The notes under the pieces: generated by a model | Database searches by the model: none | The model's input: only the letters and a program-made list of their open reading frames with translations | What the model was told of the DNA's origin: nothing | Source of the DNA: Heloderma charlesbogerti | Lineage: Eukaryota > Chordata > Lepidosauria > Squamata > Helodermatidae | Length of the DNA: 64,000 bases | Reading direction: 5' to 3' | Assembly (NCBI GenBank): GCA_026122225.1 | Contig: JANEZZ010002243.1 | Location: 558,001 to 622,000, forward strand | In this document: piece after piece, positions 1 through 11,429 of the stretch | How the letters are laid out: the number at the start of each line of letters is the position of its first letter | Position numbering within the stretch: the first letter of the stretch is position 1 | Made by a program: the position numbers and the translations under genes

Positions 1-8
1 AATTTGCC

Positions 9-362
9 AAGACTCTTACGCATCCCCTGGACTGCAAGGAGGTCAAATCAGTCCATCCTAAAGGAAATCAACCCTGAGTGCTCATTGGAAGGACAGATAC
101 TGAAGCTGAAGCTCAAATATTTTGGCCACCTAATGTGAAGAGAAAACTCTCTGGAAAAGACCCTGATGCTGGGAAAGACTGAAGGCAAAAGGAGAAGGGG
201 ACTGCAGAGGATGAGATGGCTAGATAGCATCAACGATGCAATGAATATGAACTTGAGCACGCTCCGGGAGAGAGCAGAGGACAGGGGGGCCTGGCGTGCT
301 GTGGTCCATGGGGTCACGGAGGGTCGGACACGACTGAATGACTGAACAATAACAACAACAAC
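9..362 (+). mobile_element. BovB (RTE) LINE 3' end, 5'-truncated
   Basis: This is the last ~350 bp of a BovB non-LTR retrotransposon, matching the C-terminus and 3' end of the full-length copy at 17932-21028. It ends in an AAC-rich tail. The window begins with AATTTGCC, and the same eight bases follow the tail at 363-370, so both target-site duplications and the exact truncation point are visible. The reading frame has a TGA where the full copy has CGA, which fits CpG decay, so it cannot encode protein. Confidence 0.9.
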
Positions 363-370
363 AATTTGCC

Positions 371-1784
371 TCTTCTCCACCAGTCTCACAGAGATTATGG
401 CCGAGACTCAGCCAGAATTTTAGTCCCATCAATTCAGCTGCCACCACCTTTAATGGTGACCCCCCCCCCCAAAAAGACACCCTCTTGAGCTACAAATTTT
501 GCAATGTCTCAGGAAAGGTGGGGCAAATGTCAAGTGAGCTTGAATTTCATCAAAAGTGTTCCTATGGTTCTCCTACCAGGGGACATGGGAAATGTAAAGA
601 CTAGAGAAAGCAGAAGATGAAAACATACACAATAAACTCAATGAGAATGTTTGGGCTCACATGTAGTGTACTTTGAAATTTTGTATATGATGTTATCTGT
701 TTTCAAATTTAAAATAAACTGCCTTAAGCTGTTGATCATCAAAACTTTATTTTCTGCGCACTCCCAATATGTAGTTTGATGGATCGATTCTGATTAACAG
801 TGACAAAGTATTTCACATACAAGCCAGAATTGATTTTCCTTGGTTTATTTTGCTTATTACAAGAATCTGATCACTTTTTATCTCTCTGTTTTGCAGGTAG
901 AAGGATGTTAAAGCAGTCTGGTGGTGCTCGATTAATTCAAAACCAATGAAATGTCACAGTTGCAAAGGTAACCATTGGATTATTACAGGATTTAAAAAGT
1001 ATCAAAATGTGAAAGCATATCAAAATAGTTTGAAGGAAAACAATGGAGGTTAGTAAGAGATGCAGCTACTAAAGAGAATATTATTTGAGGAAAATATAGG
1101 AACATAGGGTTGTTGCAGAACTCAGAGTCAGAGAGACCACGGAGTGAAGGAAAAAGAGTTTTTATTTAACGCGTGGGCTTAAGGCTGGAATCATTTCCAA
1201 AGAGCCAAAAGCCCAGATTTACATCAGCAAATTGTTTTTATAGACATTGTGACACATAGGAAATGGCTCCTCCTCTCCCTCCCGTGTGGGGTTGCAGTCC
1301 TCAACATTTCTTCTCCTAGCACCATTGTTTATAATACAAGAAATGGGTTATAGGGTAGCCATGATAAGCAGAGAACAGCAGAGAACAGCAGAGAACATGA
1401 TATACAATTCTATGACCTTAGCCTTTGTTGACAAGATAAGAAATTCCTGTGTCTCATCAGCTTACAAACATATATTTCAGAGAGCAAGAGCTCAGCAAGA
1501 ACATGAAGCATGAGACTACTTAGTCTGACCCCCGATATGGCTGCTACAGGGTTACATCCAACATTGCATGAGTGAACTTCTGCTCATGCAATAGAACTTT
1601 CCCCTGCTCTCCTTACCAATACAGCCACCCGCAAACCTACTTTGTAGGGTCCCTAACCCTCTGGAGCAGATTTTGAGGGGAGTCACATGAGGCTGAACAG
1701 GGAAAAGGAAGAATCTGTTCCAATCAGTGGCAGCTGGTAACTCCAGTTCTGGGGGTGGTGGTGATTCCATTCTGGGTTTTGGTT
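371..1784. other. no recognised feature
   Basis: AT-rich sequence with no convincing exon, RNA gene or repeat that I can name. The short open frame at 1286-1513 lacks any recognisable domain and is probably chance. Confidence 0.5.
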
Positions 1785-2165
1785 AGAGCTGTGCACAAGT
1801 GGTCTTTTGAAATTCTCCACCTGATTTGTGGGCAGATAAATTTGGGAGACAATTTCACTGAATTTCTCCAGCGGGTGGAGAAATTCTTAACAGTTTCTCA
1901 CAGGTAGGGCTCCCCATCAGCAGACCTGTAGCACAGTTTCTTTCTTTTTTGGTAAGGGTTTTGGGGGTTTTCATGCTGCAACAGCATCATTGTCTTGGTA
2001 GTCTGGCCCTCAATTTGCATCCACCACAATGCAAGTATGACTGGGGGTGGGGGGCAGTGTTGTGTCTGCTTCCAGGGGTGAGGAGGAGTTCGTGCTCTGC
2101 CAAAATCTGTCCTCCAATTTCCTGAAAGTTTTCTCCCCCACCCACCACCCCCATGAAAGAGGCTT
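1785..2165 (-). repeat. interspersed repeat family R1, copy 1
   Basis: The segment starting AGAGCTGTGCACAAGTGGTC and holding the phrase TTTGTGGGCAGATAAATT is the reverse complement of the ends of 11430-11790 and 13880-14150. Similarity extends through the GAGAAACTG-like box and the part containing CATTGTGGTGGATGC. These look like copies of one old, non-coding interspersed element. The family is not assigned. Confidence 0.6.
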
Positions 2166-2195
2166 GCATTGTTCCGGCTTATTCAGGAAGTTTTA

Positions 2196-2645
2196 TCATT
2201 TATTTTTGTGGTGTTTTTGAGCTTCCCTAGTCATAGCTAGCCTCCTGGGCTGTCTGCACTTCCTGATCTGGAAAAGCCCTATGGGAGGAATTACCTCATG
2301 TTGCCTTAAACTGGGCTTTAATTGAAGTGTAGGAAGCTGAGGAGGGTAGGCTGCCAGAGAGATGATCGTACAGTGAAAAACAGGACATGTGTGCTCACTC
2401 CTCAGACACCTCCTAACTAAGATCAGCGCAAGAAACCCAAACTGAAGCCATGAGAATTTCTCCAAAATTTCTTCACCACTGAATTTCTTTTCAAAAGCAA
2501 TTTCTGTTCTGTCAAATTGAATGCTCAGGGGGAAAAATGGGAGAAATTGGGAGAACTGGGAGATCGATAGTATCCCCATTTTCCTTAGGACATGTAGAAC
2601 TCCCACTATCCCTCCAGAGTCACCTCTTTTTTCCCTTAACATTCA
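2196..2645. repeat. interspersed repeat family R2, copy 1
   Basis: Shares blocks in opposite orientation with 13360-13700, including AAAAGCCCTATGGGAGGAAT, TTACCTCATG and the region around CTTCAATTAAAG. It probably belongs to an old non-autonomous element. The 148-codon minus-strand frame across it shows no known domain. Confidence 0.55.
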
Positions 2646-2828
2646 TCACATTCCTGTAGCAAAACTACAGTCAACAGTATGCAGATGATCCAGAGGGTAC
2701 AAATGTGCAGAATATGATAGTCTTTTGAAATCAAGGTCATGCAGCTCCCTGGGCAATATTATGTAAGTTACTGTCTGTGATCATTCTAATGGACCTCACT
2801 GGCATGATAAAACTATACATAGGGATCA

Positions 2829-2995
2829 TTGGTCTTTCTGGTCCAGTATTGTTGATGCTGGCTGGCAGCGGCTCTCCAGGGTTTCAGGCAGGAGTTTTTC
2901 CAGCCCTACCTTGAGATGCCGGGGATCAAACCTGGGACTTTCTGCATGCAAAGGAGGTGTTCCTCCACTGACCTACAGCCCTTTCCCTTGTAGCT
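2829..2995 (-). repeat. tRNA-derived SINE, minus strand
   Basis: The reverse complement reads as a tRNA-related head with an A-box region (CAGTGGAGGAACACC) and a B-box region (AAGTCCCAGGTTTGATCCC), followed by CCTGAAACCCTGGAGAGCC. It matches the better preserved plus-strand copy at 10487-10680. SINEs with this body are common in squamates. The tail is degraded. Confidence 0.75.
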
Positions 2996-3956
2996 ATGCA
3001 CAATGCTGCTGTTAGCCTGGAGGGTGAATTAAAATCTCATACTCCAAGGGGCTGGCAAACCCTGGAGATATCCCTGAGTTTGTACAAGGTCTAAGCACTT
3101 GTACAAGGCTTGGGCAATTGGTGCTGTTGGCAGTAAGAACTTGGCTGAAGTGTAGACCACACTGGTGGACCCAAATAAATGTTGAATAGCAATAGATATA
3201 ATACTTACCAGCAATGTGCAAACATGGGGGTCGGGGGAGGGGAGTCAGTACTATAACTCTTAAATTAAGTGAGCAACAGAGAGGTAACAGGGGATTGTGG
3301 TATCAATACTTCATTATTTATATGTTTCTTGACATTCCCTCCAGCAAAACAAACAAACAAACAAACAAACAAAACCACTCTTCTACTCCCTGGAGATAAT
3401 TTTACAGTGGATGTCTATTACCTATGGGCAGCAACCAATGCCACTAAAAATAATTTACGGTGAAGTGACATGACTGGAGTAAAAGAAATCACTTTAAATA
3501 TACTGCTGTGCCTCAGTCAAAATTATTTCTTTGAGATTTAACTACCAGCTTGCCTGCAGTCAAATAGAACATAGCACAAACTGAACCCAGTGATCTTCTA
3601 ACTCTGTGGTGTATCAGATAGCTGCCGTTGCCCTGTGTGAAGTGGATCCTTGCCTTTGAATATGCAGCCAGGAGCCTGCTGCCACCTTTGGGTATAGCAG
3701 CAACTGTGTTTGCTGTTTTGTGATGCTAGGTGGCTTCTTCACAAAGCAAGTGTTATCCAGCACTTGATGCTCAAAGGAGCAGCCGAACTGGAGTATATCA
3801 CAGAGCACCGAGCCTGATAAAACAGGGGGCTGGCATCAGCTGAGAAGGTTCTAATGATGTGCTGAGTCTAATATTCCTTGGGTAAGGAAAAAAAAAGTCT
3901 ACCGCTCAAATAGCTCACCTCAAATACAAGGTGAGCGTTAGAGCCCCAGAGGGAAA
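2996..3956. other. no gene recognised; short (AAAC)n
   Basis: No coding or RNA gene seen. A pure AAAC microsatellite lies at about 3347-3375. The remainder looks like unique or very old repeat sequence. Confidence 0.5.
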
Positions 3957-4194
3957 TTGCCCTATCACGGAGGTTATCAGCTGGGATGCTCAGGTTATTC
4001 TGCATGGAGCTATGGTCTGATTGGAGTCCACCAGAAAAGAGCCTTCAGTGTGGTGGCTCCCTTCCTATGGAACTCCCTGCCTCTGGAGGTCAGGCAGGCA
4101 CCAACACTGGGTTGTTTTTGGTGCATGCTGAAGACATATTTATTCCAATAAGCCTCCCTTGATTGACCAGCCATGGTTTTTATTGGTACTCTGA

Positions 4195-4228
<34 letters not shown>

Positions 4229-4345
4229 TGTTTTCTTCTTTATATGTTTTAATACACTGTTTTATTCTTTTTATCTTTTATTGCTCAATGTGTTTAGATG
4301 TGGAGCGGTATATAAATGTTGTAAGTGAATGAATTAAACAAATAA
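3957..4345 (+). pseudogene. L2-clade LINE, reverse transcriptase C-terminal end and 3' tail
   Basis: The frame contains RAFSVVAPFLWNSLP followed by EVRQAP and LKTYLFQ. This is the conserved extreme C-terminus of L2-clade LINE proteins and aligns with RAVSVVAPTLWNSLPRELHH in the minus-strand copy at 28253-29053. After the stop come a GT microsatellite and a tail with GGAGCGGTATATAAATG, typical of LINE 3' ends. Only the last few dozen residues survive, so this is a 5'-truncated dead insertion. Confidence 0.8.
4194..4227. repeat. (GT)n/(GC)n microsatellite
   Basis: Uninterrupted GT dinucleotides passing into GC near the end, inside the L2 3' region. Confidence 0.95.
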
Positions 4346-4364
4346 ATATTGTAGAGCAGGGCAT

Positions 4365-4475
4365 GGTAACCTACCCTCCAGTTGGTGATGAACTACTATT
4401 CCCACAATCCTTCATGACTGGCCAGGCTGGCTGGACCTGATGGGAATAGAAGTCCAACAATATCTGAAAGGGCAG
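4365..4475. repeat. palindromic interspersed repeat (TGATGGGAAT-type)
   Basis: Holds inverted halves around GGCCAGGCTGGCTGGACC: one half has ACTACTATTCCCACAATCC, the other CTGATGGGAATAGAAGTCC. Related copies lie at 6515-6600, 8865-8960 and 58925-59035. It looks like a short palindromic MITE-like element. Confidence 0.6.
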
Positions 4476-5603
4476 GGGGAGTGAATCAATCCCTATTGAT
4501 ATATTTCCCTTCCACATGATCTGCTGCATCTATCCTTCTGATACTTTGCAAGCTTATTATTTAGGGACACCTCTAGGCTGCCTGTTTGCAGAACATTGCT
4601 CCACAAGGAACATGGGAGGGGGAGGTAAGCACATGTTCTTTGGAGACCCTCAACATGTCAACACTGGGCTTGCACACACCCCCATGCAGCTATTGGCCTG
4701 AAACTTGGCAGCCTTGATCAGCTAAAAAGGGGCAACTACCCCTGCAAATTGCATCCAAATCTGCCATGAAATTGAAAAGGTATTGCAAATTCCCCTTTTA
4801 AAGCATCAAAAAGAAAAGAAACGAAAGGAGCACAGCACAAAACCCCTGCACCCATTTTTCTGACTTTGGACAGGCGTAATCCCCTCTTAAGGGGCTTCTG
4901 TTCCTACTATCACCCAATTCTGACCAAGAGAAAAAACGGTACTGCCATTTTGGGATTTCCCATGATAGTCAATGAGAAGCAAGAACCCTTGTTTTTTTGA
5001 ACCTCAGCCCAAGTCACATTAGACAGACTTTGAATTGGTCTGAGCAGAAGTGGGCCATTTTCCAAAGGGCCAAATCGGGGTCCAAGTCAAAGCAGAAGGT
5101 CCATGCACATCCCTAATACATTAACTATACCAGCTCTGCCGATTTCACATGTTGGCCAAGGCAAGGATTCTCAGATGAAAAATTCGTTCAGCTCCATGGG
5201 CTGCAATCCTTTGCAAAGTTGGGTGGCTGGTATCGCAGAAAGTTTGATGGGATTTATGCAGCCTTGCTGTGTGCAGGATCGCAGCCTTGGGGTTTGAGGT
5301 GCCACAGGGCTCTCTGTCTTGTCTCCTTCTTGTATTACAGTTCTGCTGGCCTTGCAGAGGATTGCTAGCTGTGTAAACAAACACAGGCAGTGATGTGTGT
5401 GTGTCTGAGAGTGCTGAATTCCTGTTTACTTGACTAGCTTTTCTCAAGGGGATTTCTGTATCTTTCCTTTCTTGCTTTATTTTGCTGAGGGGGGGGAAAT
5501 AAACAACAACACTTTCTCATATGGGAAGGGGGAATGAAGACAACGTTACAAGCTATAGCGGTAGCTCTGTTTTTGCCTCTACAGTCAATATGGGCATCCT
5601 ATA
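4476..5603. other. no gene; a CATCCCTA repeat end near 5115
   Basis: No exon or RNA gene recognised. The motif CATCCCTA at about 5108-5115 resembles the end of a hAT MITE, but I could not identify the matching left end. Short open frames at 5103-5447 on both strands have no known domain. Confidence 0.45.
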
Positions 5604-6032
5604 TAGGGAAGCACTAGAAATTTCTTCCTGTTCACAAATTATGCAAATATGTCCTGTTTGCAACCCCAAACACAGACAAGAACATTATTCTTGGGGATGT
5701 TTCGCCATTTCCTGAGCATGCGTTTACCTTAAAAAATGCATGCTTGCGCAAGGGTGCACTTCCGAAAATGCTTATGTGCCAATGCATATGTCTGAATAGC
5801 ATACTTCCTCCCCAAACCCACATTTTCATGCTTAGGCCTATGGAGGGAAAGTGCACATTTGGGGTGCATGGTTGGAAAATTGTGCATTTTTCATATTCGA
5901 AAATGCACACTTCTCCTGTTTGGGGGCAGGGGCGGGGAGATGCTCATGTTCAGGAAAGAGAATGAGGTGTGAGACAAGGTGGAAAATGGAGAACCTTGAC
6001 AAGCTTGAACATCACTTGTTCTCCCATCCCTA
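5604..6032. mobile_element. hAT-type MITE, ATGCATTTTT-rich
   Basis: Starts TAGGGAAGC and ends CATCCCTA. It is flanked by ATCCTATA on the left and ATCCTATG on the right, an 8-bp duplication with one mismatch. The interior repeats motifs such as AAAATGCATGC and GAAAATGCACAC. It has no coding capacity. A related copy is at 15619-16032. Confidence 0.75.
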
Positions 6033-6275
6033 ATCCTATGTATACTAATAGTTAACCCACAGATACAAACACCCTTGCCATTCAGGGTGATTGTGATGGC
6101 AATAGCAGCTGTTCCTTGTACTTGAGAAGGGTGGGTATATTTCCCGTCACCCAAAAGTAAGGGACTAGCTTGCTCTGTAGGGGCCTTCAGTGTATTTTGC
6201 TGTTCCATTTCAGGCTCTTGGCTGCCAATGACAAGCAATCATGTGTCCCAAAGAGATGACAATCACTTCTGCTCA

Positions 6276-6300
6276 TCCATCCATCCATCCATCCATCTAT
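6276..6300. repeat. (CCAT)n microsatellite
   Basis: About six tandem CCAT units. The surrounding 6033-6514 holds nothing else I recognise. Confidence 0.9.
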
Positions 6301-6514
6301 CACCCACTGGAGTCTTTTCACAGCTGACTGGTGCCTGCACTGTAGCTTTAGCTGCCAGTAGACTCTTCCAGTGGCCTAAGGCTTGGATGTAGGCTCTAAC
6401 CACTAGAGTTTCAGGAAAGTTTGGATCTGTCCCCCTGATACTTTTGCTAAAATTTAGAACAGTCTTCCCCTACCTTGCTTGTGCCCTCTTGATGCTTCAG
6501 TCTATGATGATCAG

Positions 6515-6600
6515 CATTCTTGACAATTGGCCATGCTGACTGGAGCTGATGGGAGTTGAAGTAAAGCACATCTGGAGGGTACCATATTGGTGATGGCTGT
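6515..6600. repeat. palindromic interspersed repeat, half copy
   Basis: Contains GGCCATGCTGACTGGAGCTG, GATGGGAGTTGAAG and CATCTGGAGGGTACC, matching the right half of the repeat at 4365-4475. Confidence 0.6.
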
Positions 6601-7136
6601 CTTAGAAAGTCTGAGGCTCCATCTTTGGTATCTGCAATTAAAAAGATCCATTGGGAGCCAATGAAAAAAACAACAACACCTCTCCATGAGACACCAGAGA
6701 CTGTTCCTAGCCAGAGGATGCAGAGTACTGAGCTGCATTGATCCATCATCTGACCTGGTATAATCCTATGTTTCCATGAAGGACTGTGTCCTCAGCAGAT
6801 AGATTCAGGGTCGAAAGAAACATTACCTTGAATTTGTATCTAGCTTCTACATCTTTTTACTCTTATATTTACTCTAGAGTAGCTACAGGTTGCCCTACCC
6901 TGATCTTTAAAACCATCTAGCCCCCATGCTAGGGTCCTAGTGCAGATCAGAGCCCCAGCACCTACTATAGAAGAAAAAAAAGAAGTGGGAGGAGGTGTAG
7001 CTGCTGCAAACAGATTGAAAGTAATGTCTGTTTTGGCCTCAGCTTCCATATGCAAGTACGTATGCACAGGTCTATCCATACTTTTCAGATGGGTGTTGCA
7101 AATAGACATAGGACAGTCTTCCCCAACCTGGCGCAC
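6601..7136. other. no gene recognised
   Basis: Low-complexity and old repeat sequence. A stretch near 6740-6775 resembles the tail of the tRNA-derived SINE but is too degraded to claim. Confidence 0.45.
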
Positions 7137-7330
7137 TCCGGATTTATTTATTTATTTATTCATTCATTCATTCATTCAAAACAGTTATATCTCACCCTAT
7201 ATCATTAAGATCTCAGGGTGGCGTACAGATAAAATCAGTTTCAACTGTATAAAACAATAAATTTAAATTTAAAGAGCTAAAAACTTATTAAATGATTAAA
7301 CAAGCTAATAGCAATTAAAATCCAAAACAA
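7137..7330 (-). repeat. L2/CR1-type LINE 3' tail
   Basis: Begins with ATTT and ATTC tandem units, followed by CTCAGGGTGGCGTACAGAT and an A-rich stretch. This is the reverse complement of a LINE 3' untranslated end. Its organisation matches 28110-28260, next to the L2 coding remnant. Confidence 0.6.
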
Positions 7331-8021
7331 TTTGTTATTCAGTTGATAAGTTGTATCCGACTCTTCGTGACCCCATGGACCATAGCACGCCAGGCCTTCC
7401 TGTCCTCCGCTCTCTCCCGGAGTGTGCTCAAGTTCATATTCATTGCATCGGTGATGCTATCTAGCCATCTCATCCTCTGCCGTCCCCTTCTCCTTTTGCC
7501 TTCAAGCTTTCCCAGCATCAGGGTCTTTTCCAGGGAGTTTTCTCTTCACATTAGGTGGCCAAAATATTTGAGCTTCAGTTTCAGTATCTGTCCTTCCAAT
7601 GAGCAGTCAGGGTTGATTCCCTTTAGGATTGACTGATTTGACCTCCTTGCAGTCCAGGGTAAGAGTCTTCTCCAGCACCACAGTTCGAAAGCATCAATTC
7701 TTCGGCGCTCAGCCTTCCTTATAGTCCAGCTCTCACAGCCATACGTTTCTACTGGGAAAACCATAGCTTTGATTATATGAATCTTTGTCAGCAAGGTGAT
7801 GTCTCTGCTTCTTACTATACTGTCTAGGTTTGCCATAGCTTTCCTCCCAAGGAGCAAGCGTCCTTTAATTTCATGGCTACAGTCACCGTGTGTGGTGATC
7901 TTGGAGCCCAAGAAAGTAAAATCTGTCACTGCTTCCATTTCTTCCCCTTCTATATGCCAGGAAGTGATGGGGCCAGATGCCATGATCTTAGTTTTTTTAA
8001 TGTTGAGTTTCAAACCAGCTT
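7331..8021 (-). pseudogene. BovB (RTE) LINE, C-terminal fragment
   Basis: The minus strand encodes the C-terminal third of the BovB protein, including LNIKKTKIMASGP, the YGCESWTIRKAERRRIDAFE segment and FGHLM. These match the full copy at 17993-21021 with scattered replacements, and a few residues are missing after WCWRRLL. The 3' end lies at 7331, in TTGTTATTCAG. The 5' end breaks at AAACCAGCTT and runs into an inverted copy of itself. It lacks the endonuclease and the YADD catalytic region, so it is non-functional. Confidence 0.9.
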
Positions 8022-8036
8022 TGGTTTGAAACTCAA
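8003..8036. other. perfect 15-bp hairpin at the BovB truncation point
   Basis: TTGAGTTTCAAACCA (8003-8017) is followed by GCTT and then its exact complement at 8022-8036. The right arm is not BovB-colinear, so it is an inverted copy of the last bases before the break. A second inverted pair, CTCAATCAAA and TTTGATTGAG, follows directly. Confidence 0.85.
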
Positions 8037-8084
8037 TCAAAGTTTGAGTTTGATTGAGATCTTTTTCAATCATTTTGAATTGAA

Positions 8085-8488
8085 AAATGCGCCCATTTCT
8101 TTTTGCCATAATAGGCTACGTAAATATTTACATAGCCTATCACGGCCAAAGAAAAAAAGGAATGCAAATGGCGGCCGCCATAGCTGCCGCCATTTGCATT
8201 CACTGTTTTTTTTTTTTTTTTTGCTGTGATAGGCTACATAAATATTTACGTAGCCTATCATGGCAAAAAACAGGGACACAAATGGCGGCAGCTATGGCAG
8301 CCGCCATTTGCGTCCCTGCAGGCTGCCCAGCAGCCGGATGTCCGGCTGCGGGCAAGCCCGGCTGGTGGCTCCACAGAATCGCTGCAGAGTGGAGCCGGCC
8401 AGAGAGAATTTCGGGAGGAGGGACAGAGCGCCTCCCCGCACCGCGAATGTCACCCTTTGAAAAGGTAAGTGACTTTCATACATCCCTA
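8085..8488. mobile_element. hairpin-array hAT element, left end lost
   Basis: Two P1 palindromes (about 8108-8147 and 8223-8264) alternate with P2 modules built on CAAATGGCGGC. The right end reads GAAAAGGTAAGTGACTTTC then ATACATCCCTA at 8488. The left end is missing and the sequence passes into the truncated BovB. GTAAAATC follows the right end, with no matching copy on the left. Confidence 0.8.
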
Positions 8489-8864
8489 GTAAAATCTGCT
8501 CCATCTGTGCTTCATGGATTGACAGGCACCTTTTGTTCCATCAACCACTCACAGACAGGTGCATTTTTTTTGTCATGCACAAATTGCGCAAATAATTGCA
8601 TAAGAGATTTTCGATGAATTAACATAAGTAGCTCTGTACGTAACATTTAGCGTATTGTCCCCCATGCTATTCAACTTTTCCTCAGCAGAAATGTGCATAT
8701 TTTCCTACAAAAAAATTAATGTTGGGAAATTAAAAAAAAAATCCTAAAGTCCACAGACTCTGTGCAGTGGGGGGGGGGGGAGTTGCTCTGCAGCAGATTC
8801 AGCAGGTTGGATTCTTAGAAATCCAAGCTCATTTTAGTCTGTCTCGAATTTCTCCAGCATCCCT

Positions 8865-8960
8865 ACCTCCAAATGCTTTGGACTACAACTCCTAGCATTC
8901 CAACCATTGGCCATACTGACTGGGCTGATGGTAGATGAAGTCCAAATCCTCTGTAGGTTG
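8865..8960. repeat. palindromic interspersed repeat
   Basis: Has ACTACAACTCCTAGCATTCC, then CATTGGCCATACTGACTGG and GATGGTAGATGAAGTCC, the two halves of the repeat seen at 4365-4475. Confidence 0.6.
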
Positions 8961-9059
8961 CTGGGTTGAGGGAGGCTGGCATACTATTATAAGGAGACAC
9001 TACAAATTTCAGCATTTTTTTCCCATCGGCCGTTTGCCCACTGCCCAGTTAAGTGCTCA

Positions 9060-9140
9060 ATAGTGTAATTCTAAGCATGTTTACTCAGAAATGCCCTATT
9101 GAGTTCAATGGGACTTACTCCAAAATAAGTGTGCTGAGGT
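9060..9140. repeat. palindromic MITE-like repeat (GAGTTCAATGGGACTTACT)
   Basis: Core GAGTTCAATGGGACTTACT with an outer TAATTCTAAGCATG. Relatives occur at 9790-9850, 13065-13160, 22693-22765, 42505-42575 and within the foldback arms at 39000-40085. Units of this kind are abundant in reptile genomes. Confidence 0.6.
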
Positions 9141-9372
9141 TTGCAGCCGTAACCCTTTTATGGAAATACAAGGGCTTTGATATTTCTTATAAACATTTTT
9201 GCACTCTATTATATTAGTAAGTGAAGCTTGCAAAATATTATTATTGGAAATTATTTCAGTTTTTAGAGTGATAGTTTTAAAGTGGATAAATAAAGAAGGG
9301 TTAACAGGAGGTGGCAAGATGCACACTTTCTCTTTCAAACAAGAAAGGGGAAGAAAGATTGCATAAGAATAT

Positions 9373-9373
<1 letters not shown>

Positions 9374-9402
<29 letters not shown>
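9374..9402. repeat. (AAC)n microsatellite
   Basis: Pure AAC triplets. It may mark the tail of an unrecognised retroposon. Confidence 0.9.
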
Positions 9403-9403
<1 letters not shown>

Positions 9404-9409
9404 TTGTGT

Positions 9410-9500
9410 GCCATTTGGTTTTAATTTTTGTGAACCGCCCAGAGAGCTTCGGCTATTGGGCAGTATAGAAATGAATAAATAAACAAACAAACAAACAAAA
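9410..9500 (+). repeat. LINE 3' tail with (AAAC)n
   Basis: Contains GTGAACCGCCCAGAGAGC, TTCGGCTATTGGGCAGTAT and AAATGAATAAATAAAC, then AAAC units. A degraded copy of the same tail is at 17592-17650. It is typical of L2/CR1-type 3' ends. Confidence 0.6.
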
Positions 9501-10486
9501 ACAGCAAAAATGCTGTGTTTCCATTGCATTGTATTTCTACTTTTCAATTAAATTGTCTAAGTAGAAGCAATTTTGTCCTGAATTTTGTCCTGAATATGGA
9601 AAAAAAAGAAAAGAAATACTTGAAAAATAAGCAGGGCTTTTAAAAAAGTGCAATTAAGGTGTCTTAAATGTAATCTAACATTTGAAGCATCTTGAGCATT
9701 ATATATGATCATTATTTGAAGCAGAGTTTGGCTGATTCCTACTCCCCCTCTCTTGAAACCACTCACTCGTAAAAGCTGCAGTCCTTTTCATATTTACTGG
9801 GAGTATATCTTGCTGAACTCAATGGGGCTTCCATTAGAGTAGGTATGTAAAGGATTGCACTGCAAGTCAGTCCGTCTACACATAAGTAAGTGGGGAAACT
9901 CACTGGAAGCAAATGTCACGTGAGTGGATATCTGCTTCCACTCATGCAATGGGACTTCTCCATCCTCTCCTTCCCCCTGAAGCCTGCATGGCATGCCCAC
10001 CACATCTGCCAATTCTGTCTGAACATACATACATAGGATTGCACCCTGAATGAATGCAGTCCACTGCACTGGAATAGAAATGTTAAGATAGATTTAAAGT
10101 GATCACCATTTTCTCAAGAATGAACTTCAGACGAGAAGTTCAAAATGCCCTGGTGGCAGAACTTATAGCCCAGCTTCCCATAGGAGAGTTTTGTGTAAAC
10201 AATTTCAGACACCACACATAACCATAATGCTACATTGGGGACTATTGTTTGTTTGTTTGAAAAATCCACACACCTACCATGTCTGGATAAGCACATTCGA
10301 CTTCTGAAGTTTCCAAAATAGCACAACAAGGGCAGACACTTTGGGAACACAAAATCCCTCTCCTTAACCTTGCTTGATCTCTTGCTGTGCAAAAAAGCCT
10401 GATACTAACAGACAGGTATCAAGGTGGATCAATGCAAAGAAGAAGAAGAAAGAGGCTTGTGCTATATCATAGCTATAAAATGCCTT
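9501..10486. other. no gene; one short MITE-like repeat
   Basis: A GAACTCAATGGGGCTTCC repeat unit lies at 9790-9850. Nothing else is recognised. Confidence 0.45.
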
Positions 10487-10680
10487 ACAGGGGAGGCTGT
10501 GGTTCACTGGTAAAGCACATGCTTTGCATGCAGATGGTCTCAGGTTCACTCCCTGGCATCTCTAAGTAGAGCTGGAAGTATTCCTGCATGACACCCTGAA
10601 CAGCTGTTACCAGTCAGTGGCAACAATACTGGGCTAGATGAACCAAGGGATTAATTCAGTATAAGGTAGCTTCCAATACG
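10487..10680 (+). repeat. tRNA-derived SINE
   Basis: Internal pol III promoter-like boxes are visible: an A-box region with TGGTTCACTGGTAAAGCAC and a B-box region with GGTTCACTCCC. The body that follows includes ACCAGTCAGTGGCAACAATA and TCAGTATAAGGTAGCTTCC. It matches, in opposite orientation, the copy at 2829-2995. No clear target-site duplication seen. Confidence 0.8.
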
Positions 10681-11429
10681 CCTTCTGAGAAACTATGTAC
10701 AGTTGCCTTGATCCTGTTGTGGAGCTGGGCTGTCTGCTGAGGTGAAACGTGTACGGCAGGGGGCCTAGGCATTGCACATGATATGGGGCTACAAAACAGA
10801 GGATAGTGTTTGATGGCAATATTAAACAACCAATACTAAATACTCATCAGTACCCAGAGGTCAGTAAGAGACTTATCCAGCTGAGGATGCTGCCATTGAG
10901 TGCTTACATGAGGACTGGTCCTGTCATTAGGCAGAGTGAGGCAGGCACCTCAGGTATCTGATGCTGAGTGCCATGAATGGGCAGCAAATTGTTAGTTATT
11001 TAATATATTATTATTGTAGGTCTTTTTAAAAAATTGTGGGGGAGGAAGGGAAGCACTTGTGGGATTTTCTTCCTCAGATGGCAGAATAATGTGACCAGCC
11101 TTGGGTATTATTATGTACCTTGACTTGGGGGGCTGACCAACATTTGCTGCTCCAACTCAGGCAGCAAAAGATCTTGGACCAACTCTGGTGATATCATAGT
11201 CATCATGCCTGCAACATTCATGAATGCACAGCACCACTGGATGAGGGCTGCCTGTCTGTGGACCCAGAAGTAGCCCCCATGTGTTTCCAAGACATTTGTG
11301 GTGGCCCGAAGTAGGCATAGGGAAAAAAATCATTCAGTTCACATTTCACACTTTGGAACCAGCGGGTGAACCAAAGCTCAGTGATCTTCTAAAACCTGCA
11401 CTTCTCTGAACTTTGCAATAGAGTTCTCC
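10681..11429. other. no recognised feature
   Basis: No coding, RNA or repeat family that I can support. Confidence 0.5.

Noticed and set aside
10487..10680. A functional tRNA gene
   Set aside because: A- and B-box-like sequence is present, but there is no tRNA cloverleaf end and the same body recurs inverted at 2829-2995, so it is a SINE.
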